Of a stretch of 64,000 nt of DNA, positions 17,207 to 25,527 are shown one piece after another. The position numbers and the translations under genes were made by a program. Below the pieces are notes generated by a model that saw nothing but the letters and a program-made list of their open reading frames with translations, did not search any database and was not told the origin of the DNA. The stretch's first letter is position 1. The number at the start of each line of letters is the position of its first letter. Origin of the DNA: Akkermansiaceae bacterium UBA2381 (lineage in GTDB: Bacteria > Verrucomicrobiota > Verrucomicrobiia > Verrucomicrobiales > DEV007); assembly GCA_002344215.1 (NCBI GenBank), contig DDSV01000036.1, positions 138,014-202,013 of the forward strand. The letters run 5' to 3'.

Positions 17207-18628
17207 TCAACCGGAAAATGAAAGATCTTCTGCGGGATATGACCAGATTTCGCTTAAAGTAGGATGATAGTGAGGAATTTTTAGAAATTCTGCAGCAGTT
17301 GAACGGAAGTGCATCGCGACGACCACTTCATGGATGATCTCGACCGCCTCAGGACCGACCACGGCGGCTCCGATAATCTCCCCGGTTCCGGCGTCGGTGA
17401 TCATTTTTACCAGGCCATGGGTTTCGCCCCGGACGATGGATTTTCCATGATCGTCGAAGGGGTAGCTGGCGACTCCGATCACTCTCCCGGTTTCGCGCGC
17501 CTCGACTTCGGATAGTCCAACGGTGGCGACTTCGGGGTCGGTGAAGATACCCAGCAATTTCAGCCGATAGTCAATCAACCGGAGTGGCGCGGGTTTTACT
17601 CCGAGCAATACGGCCGCGTTGTGTGCGGCAATTTCACCCTGTTCTATCGCGATGTGAACGATCTCATGCGGTCCGCAGACATCGCCCCCGGCAAATATAT
17701 GATCCACACTTGTTCGTTGATCTGACCCGCAGACCACCTTTCCGGTCTGATCAACGGCAACTCCGGCCGCGGAGAGAGCGAGTCCGGCGGTATTCGCGGT
17801 CCGGCCGAGCGCGAGCAGGATCTCCTCCGCCGAGACGGATTTCTCCACCCCGTCGTGAGTGAAGTGGAGCTTTTTGAGACCGCCAGTCTCGTCCCTGGAG
17901 ACCCCTGAGATCGAGGTTCCCGTGTAGAGCGTCAAATTTTCCCGCTCTTTCAGAGCTTCTTCGAGCGCTACCGCGATATCGGGGTCGGTACCTGAAAGAA
18001 CCCGCGCGCTGCGTTGAATCACAATGACTTCTTTCCCCAGGCCTTCGAGGTAACAGGCCATTTCGAGGGCGATGGCGCCTCCGCCAAGAACGATCATACT
18101 CCCCGGAAGCGTTTCCGCGTCGAGCAATTCATCGCTGGTCCAATAGCCGGCTTCCTCGAGTCCGGCAACGGGCACCCGGGTAATCGACGAACCTGTCGCG
18201 ATAAAGGCGGTCTTGAACCCGATTTCGACGGGTTCACTCCCGTCATTCGGCGTCATCGAGACGGAGAACGCATCGGAGAACGAGGCCTTACCGCGGTAGA
18301 GATCGAAGCGACCGTCCTCCAGTTGTTCGCTGCGGTAGCTCGCAAACTCCCCGATTAACCGGCGCTTGCGTGCGATGATTTCACGCGGATGGACGGAAAG
18401 TTCGCCCGTGCGGAGGCCGAATTCTGAAGCCCTCCTCATTGAACGGAAGCGGTTGGCTGACTCGATGAGAGTTTTTGACGGCATACAGCCCCGGAGAATG
18501 CAAAGTCCTCCCAGTTGCTCCGCCCCGTCGATCACCGCCGTCGAGAGACCTAGATCGTGGGCGGTTCGGGCGGCGGCGTATCCGGCACTACCTCCTCCGA
18601 TAACCAGAAAATCGTAGCTTTTTTTCAT
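17207..18628 (-). CDS. Pyridine nucleotide-disulfide oxidoreductase (Lpd/MerA-like)
   Basis: 473 residues, a flavoprotein of the dihydrolipoamide dehydrogenase/mercuric reductase group. The FAD-binding GGGSAGYAAA is at about 8-17. The redox-active disulfide CILRGC, followed by MPSK, is at about 43-52, and the NAD-binding GGGAIALE is near 180. AGGDVCG precedes the flavin ribityl site, and HYHPTLSE holds the catalytic His-Glu dyad of the dimer partner. No lipoyl or E2 gene is nearby and no Hg-binding terminal Cys pair is present, so a soluble thiol or quinone-type substrate is possible. It is divergent from the lipoprotein gene. Confidence 0.85.
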   Translation of the reverse strand: MKKSYDFLVIGGGSAGYAAARTAHDLGLSTAVIDGAEQLGGLCILRGCMPSKTLIESANRFRSMRRASEFGLRTGELSVHPREIIARKRRLIGEFASYRSEQLEDGRFDLYRGKASFSDAFSVSMTPNDGSEPVEIGFKTAFIATGSSITRVPVAGLEEAGYWTSDELLDAETLPGSMIVLGGGAIALEMACYLEGLGKEVIVIQRSARVLSGTDPDIAVALEEALKERENLTLYTGTSISGVSRDETGGLKKLHFTHDGVEKSVSAEEILLALGRTANTAGLALSAAGVAVDQTGKVVCGSDQRTSVDHIFAGGDVCGPHEIVHIAIEQGEIAAHNAAVLLGVKPAPLRLIDYRLKLLGIFTDPEVATVGLSEVEARETGRVIGVASYPFDDHGKSIVRGETHGLVKMITDAGTGEIIGAAVVGPEAVEIIHEVVVAMHFRSTAAEFLKIPHYHPTLSEIWSYPAEDLSFSG

Positions 18629-18723
18629 GGATTGATGCGAGAATCTTACAGAATCCGGTGAATATCCTATTTTTACCGAACGGGCATGTCACCGGAACGA
18701 ATGTCCTGACCATAACGACAAAA

Positions 18724-19320
18724 ATGACGATTAGCCAGCAAGTCCCCTTTCGATTTATCGCCTGCATCCTGGCATCCCTGCTCATAGTGGCGTGCGAGGA
18801 GCCGCAAACGCGCTCGAAACCGGCGGCGGATGAGGTCTCTCTCGCCGAGGCACCGTTGGCTGGCTTCAAGATTCCTGAGGCGATCGATGCTCCAGCGGTC
18901 ACCTCGACATCAGTGCCCGAGGCGCCTGCCGAAGATCTCGCCCCGGTCGAACCCGAACTGATTGTGACGATGGAGGGGAAGAAGATCACCATCAGGGGGG
19001 CGGTGAAAAGCAGCATTCAGCATGAGCGCATCGTCAAGGATATGACTGACGCCTTTCCCGAGTTCGAGATCGTGAACGAGTTTAAGCTCGAATATCACCG
19101 CATGCCCGTGGGATGGGGAAATCGGGTTTCGGAAGGCTTTCTCGTTCCCTATTTTCAACAAGTGAAGTCTCCGAAGGTCGCCTATCGCGAGGGTATAGTG
19201 ACTTTGGCAGGAGAGGTGGCTGACACCCGCATGCACCGTTTCATCACCGAGTTGGCGATTGAGATGTTCTCCGGCAGCTACACCAAAAACATTGATAACA
19301 GGATTACGGTCGGCAAATAG
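18724..19320 (+). CDS. BON-like domain lipoprotein
   Basis: 198 residues from the ATG at 18724; an upstream in-frame ATG at 18658 would precede the signal peptide unnaturally. The signal ends in the lipobox L-I-V-A-C (Cys24), so the protein is lipidated. After a Pro/Ala/Glu linker, two similar alpha/beta units are visible (about 96-140 and 155-198). Each has a strand of the type ITIRGAV or VTLAGEV followed by a helix and an IDNRITV-like strand, resembling BON/OmpATb folds that bind membranes or phospholipid. It is the first gene of a tight run with a prenyltransferase-fold protein and squalene-hopene cyclase. Confidence 0.62.
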   Translation: MTISQQVPFRFIACILASLLIVACEEPQTRSKPAADEVSLAEAPLAGFKIPEAIDAPAVTSTSVPEAPAEDLAPVEPELIVTMEGKKITIRGAVKSSIQHERIVKDMTDAFPEFEIVNEFKLEYHRMPVGWGNRVSEGFLVPYFQQVKSPKVAYREGIVTLAGEVADTRMHRFITELAIEMFSGSYTKNIDNRITVGK

Positions 19321-19322
19321 GA

Positions 19323-20210
19323 ATGTCGCTGCGACTTGAAATGCTTCAGGTGGCGAGGCTCTCGCGCTCCGTACTCGGGGACGAGGCATGTGCTCTCATT
19401 GAATCCTACCTTCGCGGTCAGCAGAACGACGACGGAGGATTCCGGGATCGTGATGGTGAATCCGATCTCTACTACACAAGCTTTGCCGTCGATGCCCTGA
19501 CCGCCCTGCAGGTTGAGCTGCCCGAGGCTTCTCTGGGCGGCTATTTGGAAACGAAGTTGGAATCACTTGAGGAACTCGATTTTGTCCACCTCTGTTGCCT
19601 CTCGCGATGCCTCTCCGCGCTCTCACATTCACCTGATCAAGTTCAGATCGCGAGGGTAATGGAGAGAATTGAAACCTATCGTGCCGAAGCCGGGGGATAT
19701 AATCAGTCAGAGGGAAATGAGACCGGGTCCGCCTATGCCTGCTTCCTTGCCTATGGCGCCTACTCCGACCACCGGCTGTCCTTGCCGGACATCGAAGGTG
19801 TCACCCGTTGTCTTGAGTCGCTGCAAACCCCGGGCGGGGCCTGGGCCAACGATGTCGAACTGCCCATCCCTAACATACCGGCCACCGCCGCAGCGGTGAC
19901 TTTATGCCGCAACCTGCGCCTCCCCGTTCCGGAAGCGACGCCGCACTGGATTCTCAACTCGCTTCACCCTACTGGAGGCTTTCTGCCTTTTCCGGGGGCT
20001 CCCGTGCCGGATTTGCTTTCAACGGCGGTGGCCCTCCATGCCCTTGATGGCCTGCAGGTGGGGTTTGAAAATCAAAAAGATCTTCTACTCGATTTTGTCG
20101 ATTCTCTCTGGACCGCTGCGGGCGGATTCCACGGGACCTGGGACGATGACGATCTGGATATCGAGTACACCTACTATGGTCTGCTCGCTCTTGGCCACCT
20201 CGCGCTCTGA
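19323..20210 (+). CDS. Prenyltransferase/squalene-cyclase repeat protein
   Basis: 295 residues forming an alpha/alpha toroid of the terpenoid-cyclase/prenyltransferase superfamily. Repeats with the Gly-Gly turn recur about every 50 residues (NDDGGFRDRDG, EAGGYNQSEG, TPGGAWAND, PTGGFLPF, AAGGFHGTW). The last repeat resembles the beta subunit of protein prenyltransferases (DLDIEYTYYGLLALGHL), but the zinc-binding Cys and His of those enzymes are not at the expected places. Catalysis on protein cysteines is therefore doubtful. It starts two bases after the lipoprotein stop and overlaps the cyclase start by one base, so all three are co-translated. Confidence 0.75.
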   Translation: MSLRLEMLQVARLSRSVLGDEACALIESYLRGQQNDDGGFRDRDGESDLYYTSFAVDALTALQVELPEASLGGYLETKLESLEELDFVHLCCLSRCLSALSHSPDQVQIARVMERIETYRAEAGGYNQSEGNETGSAYACFLAYGAYSDHRLSLPDIEGVTRCLESLQTPGGAWANDVELPIPNIPATAAAVTLCRNLRLPVPEATPHWILNSLHPTGGFLPFPGAPVPDLLSTAVALHALDGLQVGFENQKDLLLDFVDSLWTAAGGFHGTWDDDDLDIEYTYYGLLALGHLAL

Positions 20211-22042
20211 TGGATGAGTTGATGATGGATTCGCTGCTTGAAGAGACGCTGGGCAATGCCCGCCGCACCCTGCTCGCGCAGCGGTCGGACGGGGGGCACT
20301 GGGAGGGGGAGCTATCGACCTCGGCTCTCTCCACCGCGACTGCCTTAGTCGCCCTTGGCGTCACGGACGAAGCGGGCTTTGACTCGTTTGTCAGGGCGGC
20401 GGCCCGATGGCTGATTTCAAATCAGAATGGCGACGGAGGATGGGGTGATACGACCCGGAGTTACTCTAACATCTCAACTACGCTGCTCTGCTGGTCGGCC
20501 CTGACCCGTTTCGGCGGAGAGGAAGCGGCGCCGACGGTGCAACGAGCGGGATTCTGGATTCGGGACTACACAGGATCGCTCGATCCCGCCCTTATCGCTG
20601 AAACCGTCAAGGCCCGCTATGGAAAGGATCGCACCTTCTCGGTTCCCATCCTCATGCTGTGTGCGATTTGCGGAACGCTGGGGAGCAGCGGTTGGCGACT
20701 CGTTCTGCCGCTGCCCTTCCAACTCGCGGTGTTCCCGAGAAAATGGTTCGCTATTCTCCGCCTCCCGGTGGTCAGTTACGCTCTGCCCGCGCTAATCGCG
20801 ATCGGCTATGCCCGCTATCGGAAAGGGGCTGGGGTATCCCGCCGCCTCCGGAGACCCCATCCTTTCTGGCCGAAGCTTTCGGCCCTGCTTCGGGAGATTC
20901 AGCCCGAATCAGGAGGCTTTCTCGAAGCTGCCCCCCTCACTAGTTTTGTGACAATGGCTCTGGCCTCGGCCGGGGAAAAGGAACACCCTGTCGTCAGGAA
21001 AGGGGTCGAATTTCTCATCAACACGGTGAGACCGGACGGAAGCTGGCCCATTGACACCAATCTTGCGACCTGGGCGACCACCCTTGCCGTGAAAGCGCTC
21101 GCGATCCATCCTCCCGCAACTCGAGAGGGTAAGGGGGAGGACTCAACCCTCTTCGCCGGTCAGGGAAAAGTCCTCGAGTGGCTGCTCGGTCAACAGTATC
21201 AGAGTGTACATCCGTTTACCAACGCCCCGCCCGGAGGATGGGCCTGGACAAATCTAAGTGGAGGGGTTCCAGATGCGGATGACACCCCGGGCGCTCTCCT
21301 TGCCCTCCATTCCCTGTGTCCGGATAGCCGAAAAGAGGAACTGATCAAGGTGGCCATTGCTGGGGTCGTCTGGTTGCTCGACCTGCAAAACCGCGACGGC
21401 GGAATTCCCACCTTTTGTCGCGGTTGGGGAGCGCTCCCCTTTGATCGCTCCTCCCCGGACCTGACGGCGCACACCCTGAGAGCCTGGTTTGTATGGCGGA
21501 CCTGCATGCCGCCTGATATCCGCGCCCGGATCGACCGCGGAACTGACCGGGCGCTGCGCTTTCTTGCCCGCCGGCAGCGTTCCGACGGGTCGTGGGCCCC
21601 CCTCTGGTTCGGGAATCAGGATCGTTTTGTCGATGAGGAGAATCCAACCTACGGCACCGCCATGGTTCTGCTCTCACTGACCGAGATCGGACAAAAGGAC
21701 TTGCAGGGGAGGGCGGTGGACTGGCTCCTCGAACAGCAGAATGAAGACGGGGGCTGGGGGGCACTGCACGGGGCGACTCCCTCCACCATCGAAGAAACTG
21801 CCCTGGCTCTAAGCGCTCTTGCCGCGAATTTCCGAAGCGGTCCGGAGATCGATCAGGCTCTTGCCCGGGGATTGAGCTGGATTGAAAATAAAACAGAGAA
21901 AGGCACTGCGTTTGAGGCCGCTCCCATCGGGTTTTACTTCGCGAGGCTTTGGTATTTCGAAAAAGCCTACCCGGTGATCTGGTGTGTCGAGGCACTCTCG
22001 CGCCTCACCCGACGTCGGGATCTCCGGATCAGCGGGGAATAG
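20210..22042 (+). CDS. shc: Squalene-hopene cyclase
   Basis: 610 residues, near the normal length. Cyclises squalene to hopene/hopanol at the membrane, starting hopanoid synthesis. The catalytic acid motif D-A-D-D-T is near residue 353 (consensus DxDDTA). Several QW repeats stabilise the double barrel (QNGDGGWGD, RPDGSWPI, QNRDGGIPTF, RSDGSWAPLWFG, QNEDGGWG). The C-terminal GFYFARLWYFEKAYPV matches the end of SHC proteins. Neither squalene-synthesis genes (hpnCDE) nor hopanoid-modifying genes are in the window. Its end overlaps the convergent gene at 22029 by 14 bases. Confidence 0.93.
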   Translation: MDELMMDSLLEETLGNARRTLLAQRSDGGHWEGELSTSALSTATALVALGVTDEAGFDSFVRAAARWLISNQNGDGGWGDTTRSYSNISTTLLCWSALTRFGGEEAAPTVQRAGFWIRDYTGSLDPALIAETVKARYGKDRTFSVPILMLCAICGTLGSSGWRLVLPLPFQLAVFPRKWFAILRLPVVSYALPALIAIGYARYRKGAGVSRRLRRPHPFWPKLSALLREIQPESGGFLEAAPLTSFVTMALASAGEKEHPVVRKGVEFLINTVRPDGSWPIDTNLATWATTLAVKALAIHPPATREGKGEDSTLFAGQGKVLEWLLGQQYQSVHPFTNAPPGGWAWTNLSGGVPDADDTPGALLALHSLCPDSRKEELIKVAIAGVVWLLDLQNRDGGIPTFCRGWGALPFDRSSPDLTAHTLRAWFVWRTCMPPDIRARIDRGTDRALRFLARRQRSDGSWAPLWFGNQDRFVDEENPTYGTAMVLLSLTEIGQKDLQGRAVDWLLEQQNEDGGWGALHGATPSTIEETALALSALAANFRSGPEIDQALARGLSWIENKTEKGTAFEAAPIGFYFARLWYFEKAYPVIWCVEALSRLTRRRDLRISGE

Positions 22043-23024
22043 GCGGAGGAGGAATTCTTTCCGAGTTTCCACCGCTGCTGGTGGAGGGAGTGATGGGCGG
22101 TTTGGGTGCCGCTGCGGCAGGCGGATCGTCACGCATGTCCCGTATTCCGGTGTTGCTTGAGATTGGCGGCGCCACTGGTGCGGGAGCGACCGGGGCGACC
22201 GGTGCCACTGGCACCACTGGAGCAATGGGAGTGTTGCTCATCGGCGGAGGTGCCGGAATCCCGTCGTCGACCGGGCGACCACTGGGACTGACGGGGGCAT
22301 AAGGTTGTGGTTGTGACTGTTGTGGTGCCATGCCGGCAATTCCGCCTTGAGCCGGGACCGGATCAAGGGTCGGATTCCCTGTGCCGGTGAGGCTCGGGGT
22401 GGCTGATCCACGGGTCGGGGCAAAGGAATCAACGATCAGGGGAAGTCCGTCCGGCCGCGCACGACGGTCCCGATAAACCCAGACCGTTCTGAGAACTTCA
22501 CCGGTTGCTGCCGAGATATAGAGTTTCCCGGCCAGGTTTCGGGCGGAGTCGAGAAGCTCAAGTCGCCAGACCGGTTCTGAGGAATACTCGCGAACGCGGA
22601 GGAGGTAGTCGCAACTGTCGAAAGCCATTTGCGCGCGGCGGGCCTCGCCTTCGGCAATGGTAAAGGCGGCGACACTGTCCACTCCGATTTGATTGACGTT
22701 GAAATAGCCGATCGGAACATCATCAGGGTAGCGAAGCTCATCGAGTCCGCCGTCACCGGCCCGGCCTCCGCCGGCCCAGAATCGATAGAGCAAGCGCGGC
22801 GCTCTTTCGTCGTAGGTGAGAATCTGCCAGTCGGATGGTTGCGGGATGCCGCCCTGAGCCCTCATTTCCGCAATCCATTGAATGGAGTTCGGGCCGAATT
22901 GAGTGGAGACCAGTCCGATCGCCTCACGTGCCGACATATTGGCGCGTTGGGCGTTGGAGGGAAGGGTTGCGGCGAAGAAAATCGCGGAGAACGCAGCGGA
23001 GGAGAGGAGGGTTTGCCTGTTCAT
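22029..23024 (-). CDS. Secreted protein with PepSY-like core and proline-rich tail
   Basis: About 331 residues from the ATG at 23024, which begins a good signal peptide (NRQTLLSSAAFSAIFFAATLPSNAQ). The middle (about 25-190) has strand-rich segments ending in PVWRLELLDSARNLAGKLYISAATGEVLRT, which resembles a PepSY repeat (substrate strand then an I-x-A-x-T-G-E-V). From about 205 onward it is dominated by Pro, Ala and Val, including a run of V-A-P triplets. That low-complexity tail could span the wall or mediate binding. Function unknown. It is convergent with shc, overlapping it by 14 bases. Confidence 0.55.
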   Translation of the reverse strand: MNRQTLLSSAAFSAIFFAATLPSNAQRANMSAREAIGLVSTQFGPNSIQWIAEMRAQGGIPQPSDWQILTYDERAPRLLYRFWAGGGRAGDGGLDELRYPDDVPIGYFNVNQIGVDSVAAFTIAEGEARRAQMAFDSCDYLLRVREYSSEPVWRLELLDSARNLAGKLYISAATGEVLRTVWVYRDRRARPDGLPLIVDSFAPTRGSATPSLTGTGNPTLDPVPAQGGIAGMAPQQSQPQPYAPVSPSGRPVDDGIPAPPPMSNTPIAPVVPVAPVAPVAPAPVAPPISSNTGIRDMRDDPPAAAAPKPPITPSTSSGGNSERIPPPPIPR

Positions 23025-23215
23025 TGAGAAAGCATTGATAAAATGCCACCGGTTCGACAAACTCTCAATACGTTTTCCTGACACCATTCCTTAGCGGGAA
23101 ACGGGATCTTCCCGCGGAATGACGACGCATGACACATTGATTCTTGTCGGGGGTGGTGGAGGTTGGACGTGGTTCGGGAGGTGATCATGCAAGATAGCCT
23201 ACGAACTTTCGACCC

Positions 23216-23986
23216 ATGACTCCGATTTGCCGTTTTTTCACCCTGGTTTCCCTTTGGCTCATGGTGGGTGCGTCCCTCACTCGTGCGGAAATACCGGTGA
23301 TCATGATCGACCCCGGGCATGGTGGCAAGTCCCAGGCGGGGACTCTGGAGATGCGAAGCAACAGCTCGCCGAACAATGCAACGACCCCGGGGGGCATAAA
23401 GGAAAAGGATCTGACTCTGGAGTTCAGTCTTTTTCTTAAGGAGGTGATTCTAAGCGAATCCGGCCGGATCGGTTTTCCAATCGGAGTTCTCCTGACCCGC
23501 GAGTCAGATGTGAATGTGGACTTCATCCAGCGGGCCGCGCTCTGTAATCGTCCGGACACTGCCTGCGTCGTCAGCATTCACTTTAATGCCGGTGGGGGAA
23601 AAAACGCACTGGGGAGTCTCGCCCTGATTTCGGCAGAGAGTCGCAACCCCCAGTTCGCGCTGGACCGCGAGTTCGGAGGCGGACTAGCGGCTGCCTGCTC
23701 GGAAGGAGTGAGAAATTTTCTTCCCGATTCGAAAAGTCGCGGGGTGATCACCGACGGGCATCTCCACGGCGGGCTCGGTTCAAACTTTTTTTTCCAACTC
23801 GCAAGACAGCCCCGTCTCAAGGGAGTTCCGAAATGTTTCCTCGAAGTTGAGTTTATCGACAATCCTGCCGTGGAAAAAGCGCTCTTGAAGGTGGATCGCG
23901 AGGCGAAGTTTCGCACCGTGGCTCTGCCGATTGCCGCCTATCTCCTTGATTATGTGGGGAAACGGAAAACGGGACCTCAAGACTGA
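23216..23986 (+). CDS. N-acetylmuramoyl-L-alanine amidase (Amidase_3 type)
   Basis: 256 residues with a signal peptide (1-24). Zinc-dependent amidases of this type cleave the bond between muramic acid and the stem peptide, acting in cell separation or wall turnover. The first zinc ligand is in MIDPGHGG (His35 within 32-37). The catalytic and second-ligand region follows (EKDLTLEFSLFL, then LLTRESD), with the third zinc His in VVSIHFNA. No binding module such as LysM or SPOR is attached. It is divergent from the PepSY-like gene and ends inside the convergent KDPG aldolase end by 10 bases. Confidence 0.9.
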   Translation: MTPICRFFTLVSLWLMVGASLTRAEIPVIMIDPGHGGKSQAGTLEMRSNSSPNNATTPGGIKEKDLTLEFSLFLKEVILSESGRIGFPIGVLLTRESDVNVDFIQRAALCNRPDTACVVSIHFNAGGGKNALGSLALISAESRNPQFALDREFGGGLAAACSEGVRNFLPDSKSRGVITDGHLHGGLGSNFFFQLARQPRLKGVPKCFLEVEFIDNPAVEKALLKVDREAKFRTVALPIAAYLLDYVGKRKTGPQD

Positions 23987-24630
23987 ATCGCAGTCATCGC
24001 ATCCCGGGCATTGGCTTCAATGGTGACCCAGTCTTTCGCCCGGATGACGTCGCGCGGAGCTAGCCAGCTCCCGCCCACGGCGGCGATCAGGTCGTGGTTG
24101 AGGTAGCTCATCAGGTTCGCGGAACCGATTCCTCCCAGAGGAATGAACTTCAGACCGAGGTGAGCGTAGGGTGCCGCAATGTTGCTGAGGTGGGCCAGAC
24201 CTCCTGAGGACTCTGCCGGGAAAAATTTCAGGAGCCGACAACCCTCCTGGATTGCAACATCAATATCGGTCGGAGTCATGATCCCCGGTCCGAAGGGAAG
24301 GCCGGCTTCTGCGGCGCGCTGGATTACGGCTGGATTGACTCCCGGTGAGACCCCGAAGGCAGCTCCGGCCGAGACAGCGTCATCAACTTGTTTCGGGAAA
24401 ATCACGGTGCCAATTCCCACCATCATTTCCGGGAAGGCCGCGGTGATGGCGGCGGCGGCCTCTAGGGCGACCGGGGTGCGCAGGGTCAACTCCATGGCTG
24501 TCACCCCGCCCTTGAGCAGCGACTCGGCCACGGGGATCGCTGACTCAAGCTCGTCGACGACGAGTACGGCGATCAGTCGAGCGGCGGCGATGGCCCGTCC
24601 AACTTCAGATTCAGGAGTTAAAGGACTCAT
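23977..24630 (-). CDS. eda: 2-dehydro-3-deoxyphosphogluconate aldolase (KDPG/KHG aldolase)
   Basis: 217 residues, a class I aldolase of the Entner-Doudoroff and uronate pathways. It splits KDPG to pyruvate and glyceraldehyde-3-phosphate through a Schiff base. The active-site Glu lies in ELTLRTP (Glu47), the Schiff-base Lys in RLLKFFPAE (Lys135), and the phosphate-binding glycines in PLGGIG. An Edd or uronate kinase gene is absent from the window, so it may serve hexuronate catabolism encoded elsewhere. It overlaps tail-to-tail with the amidase. Confidence 0.92.
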   Translation of the reverse strand: MSPLTPESEVGRAIAAARLIAVLVVDELESAIPVAESLLKGGVTAMELTLRTPVALEAAAAITAAFPEMMVGIGTVIFPKQVDDAVSAGAAFGVSPGVNPAVIQRAAEAGLPFGPGIMTPTDIDVAIQEGCRLLKFFPAESSGGLAHLSNIAAPYAHLGLKFIPLGGIGSANLMSYLNHDLIAAVGGSWLAPRDVIRAKDWVTIEANARDAMTAIQS

Positions 24631-24726
24631 GGTATCGCTGGTGTCTCGGATTTTGATCGATTTTCTAAATTTCCGGCCTCTTCAGGGAGGTTGAAAACGT
24701 TCTCTTCGGATGGGATACTCTCTCTT

Positions 24727-25494
24727 ATGATTTTTAAAAGTCCTCTTTGTTGCGTTTTCCTGTTCGGATTGATGGTTATGGCGGGTTTAAGCCTCAATTC
24801 TCCGGCGCAGGATGCGGGTGCTGCAGGTGGAAAACCCAAAGCAGCGCCGGTGAGGAAAGTCGACCCCTCTCTGATTCCCATTGAGGACGTCGATGGGCTC
24901 CCCCGTGTTCTCCTCATTGGCGATTCAATTTCGATGGGCTATACCCTTCCGGTTCGTGAATTACTGAAAGGCAAAGCGAACGTTCATCGCCCCAGGGTTA
25001 ATTGCGGACACACCGCGCTCGGTCTGGAGAACCTCTCAACCTGGCTCGAGACGGGAGGAGCGGGAAAAAAATGGGACCTGATCCATTTTAACTGGGGCCT
25101 GCACGATCTCAAGTACCTCGGACCCGACGGGAAAACGCTGGCGGACCCGGCTGCGCCTTCAAGCAAACAGCAGGTTCCCCCGGATCAGTACCGCATCAAC
25201 CTGCAGAAACTGGTCGAGCAACTCAAGGCCACTGGGGCGATTCTGATCTGGCGCAACACTACCCCCGTGCCATCCGGCTCGGCAGGCAGAGCCGTCGGTG
25301 ACGCCATCGTTTACAACGGGATTGCCGAGGGGATCATGACCACCGCCGGTATTCCTGTTCACGATCTCTATTCCTTTGCGCTCGAGCGGCAAAAAGAACT
25401 GCAGCGTGAGGCCAACGTGCATTTCACCGATCCAGGTTCCGAGGCGCTCGGGGCGGAGGTCGCCCGTGTCATTCTTGAAGCCCTGAAGCCCTGA
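24727..25494 (+). CDS. Secreted SGNH/GDSL hydrolase
   Basis: 255 residues from the ATG at 24727; a further in-frame ATG lies at 24691. After the signal peptide comes block I (LLIGDSISMG, nucleophile Ser). A Gly/Asn block then leads to HFNWGLHDL, where Asn-Trp-Gly stands for the oxyanion block III, and the last block is HFTDPGSEALG with the catalytic Asp/His arrangement. It is probably a carbohydrate or glycan esterase. The spacing of 33 bases to the next gene and the shared strand suggest co-transcription with the cytochrome-dehydrogenase. Confidence 0.82.
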   Translation: MIFKSPLCCVFLFGLMVMAGLSLNSPAQDAGAAGGKPKAAPVRKVDPSLIPIEDVDGLPRVLLIGDSISMGYTLPVRELLKGKANVHRPRVNCGHTALGLENLSTWLETGGAGKKWDLIHFNWGLHDLKYLGPDGKTLADPAAPSSKQQVPPDQYRINLQKLVEQLKATGAILIWRNTTPVPSGSAGRAVGDAIVYNGIAEGIMTTAGIPVHDLYSFALERQKELQREANVHFTDPGSEALGAEVARVILEALKP

Positions 25495-25527
25495 AGCCCT
25501 GATTCATCGTATCCTTTCCCTCCTCCT

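Noticed and set aside
22140..22260. Collagen-like Gly-Ala-Thr repeats on the + strand
   Set aside because: The reading frame is a shadow of the Val-Ala-Pro tail of the minus-strand gene, which alone has a signal peptide and start.
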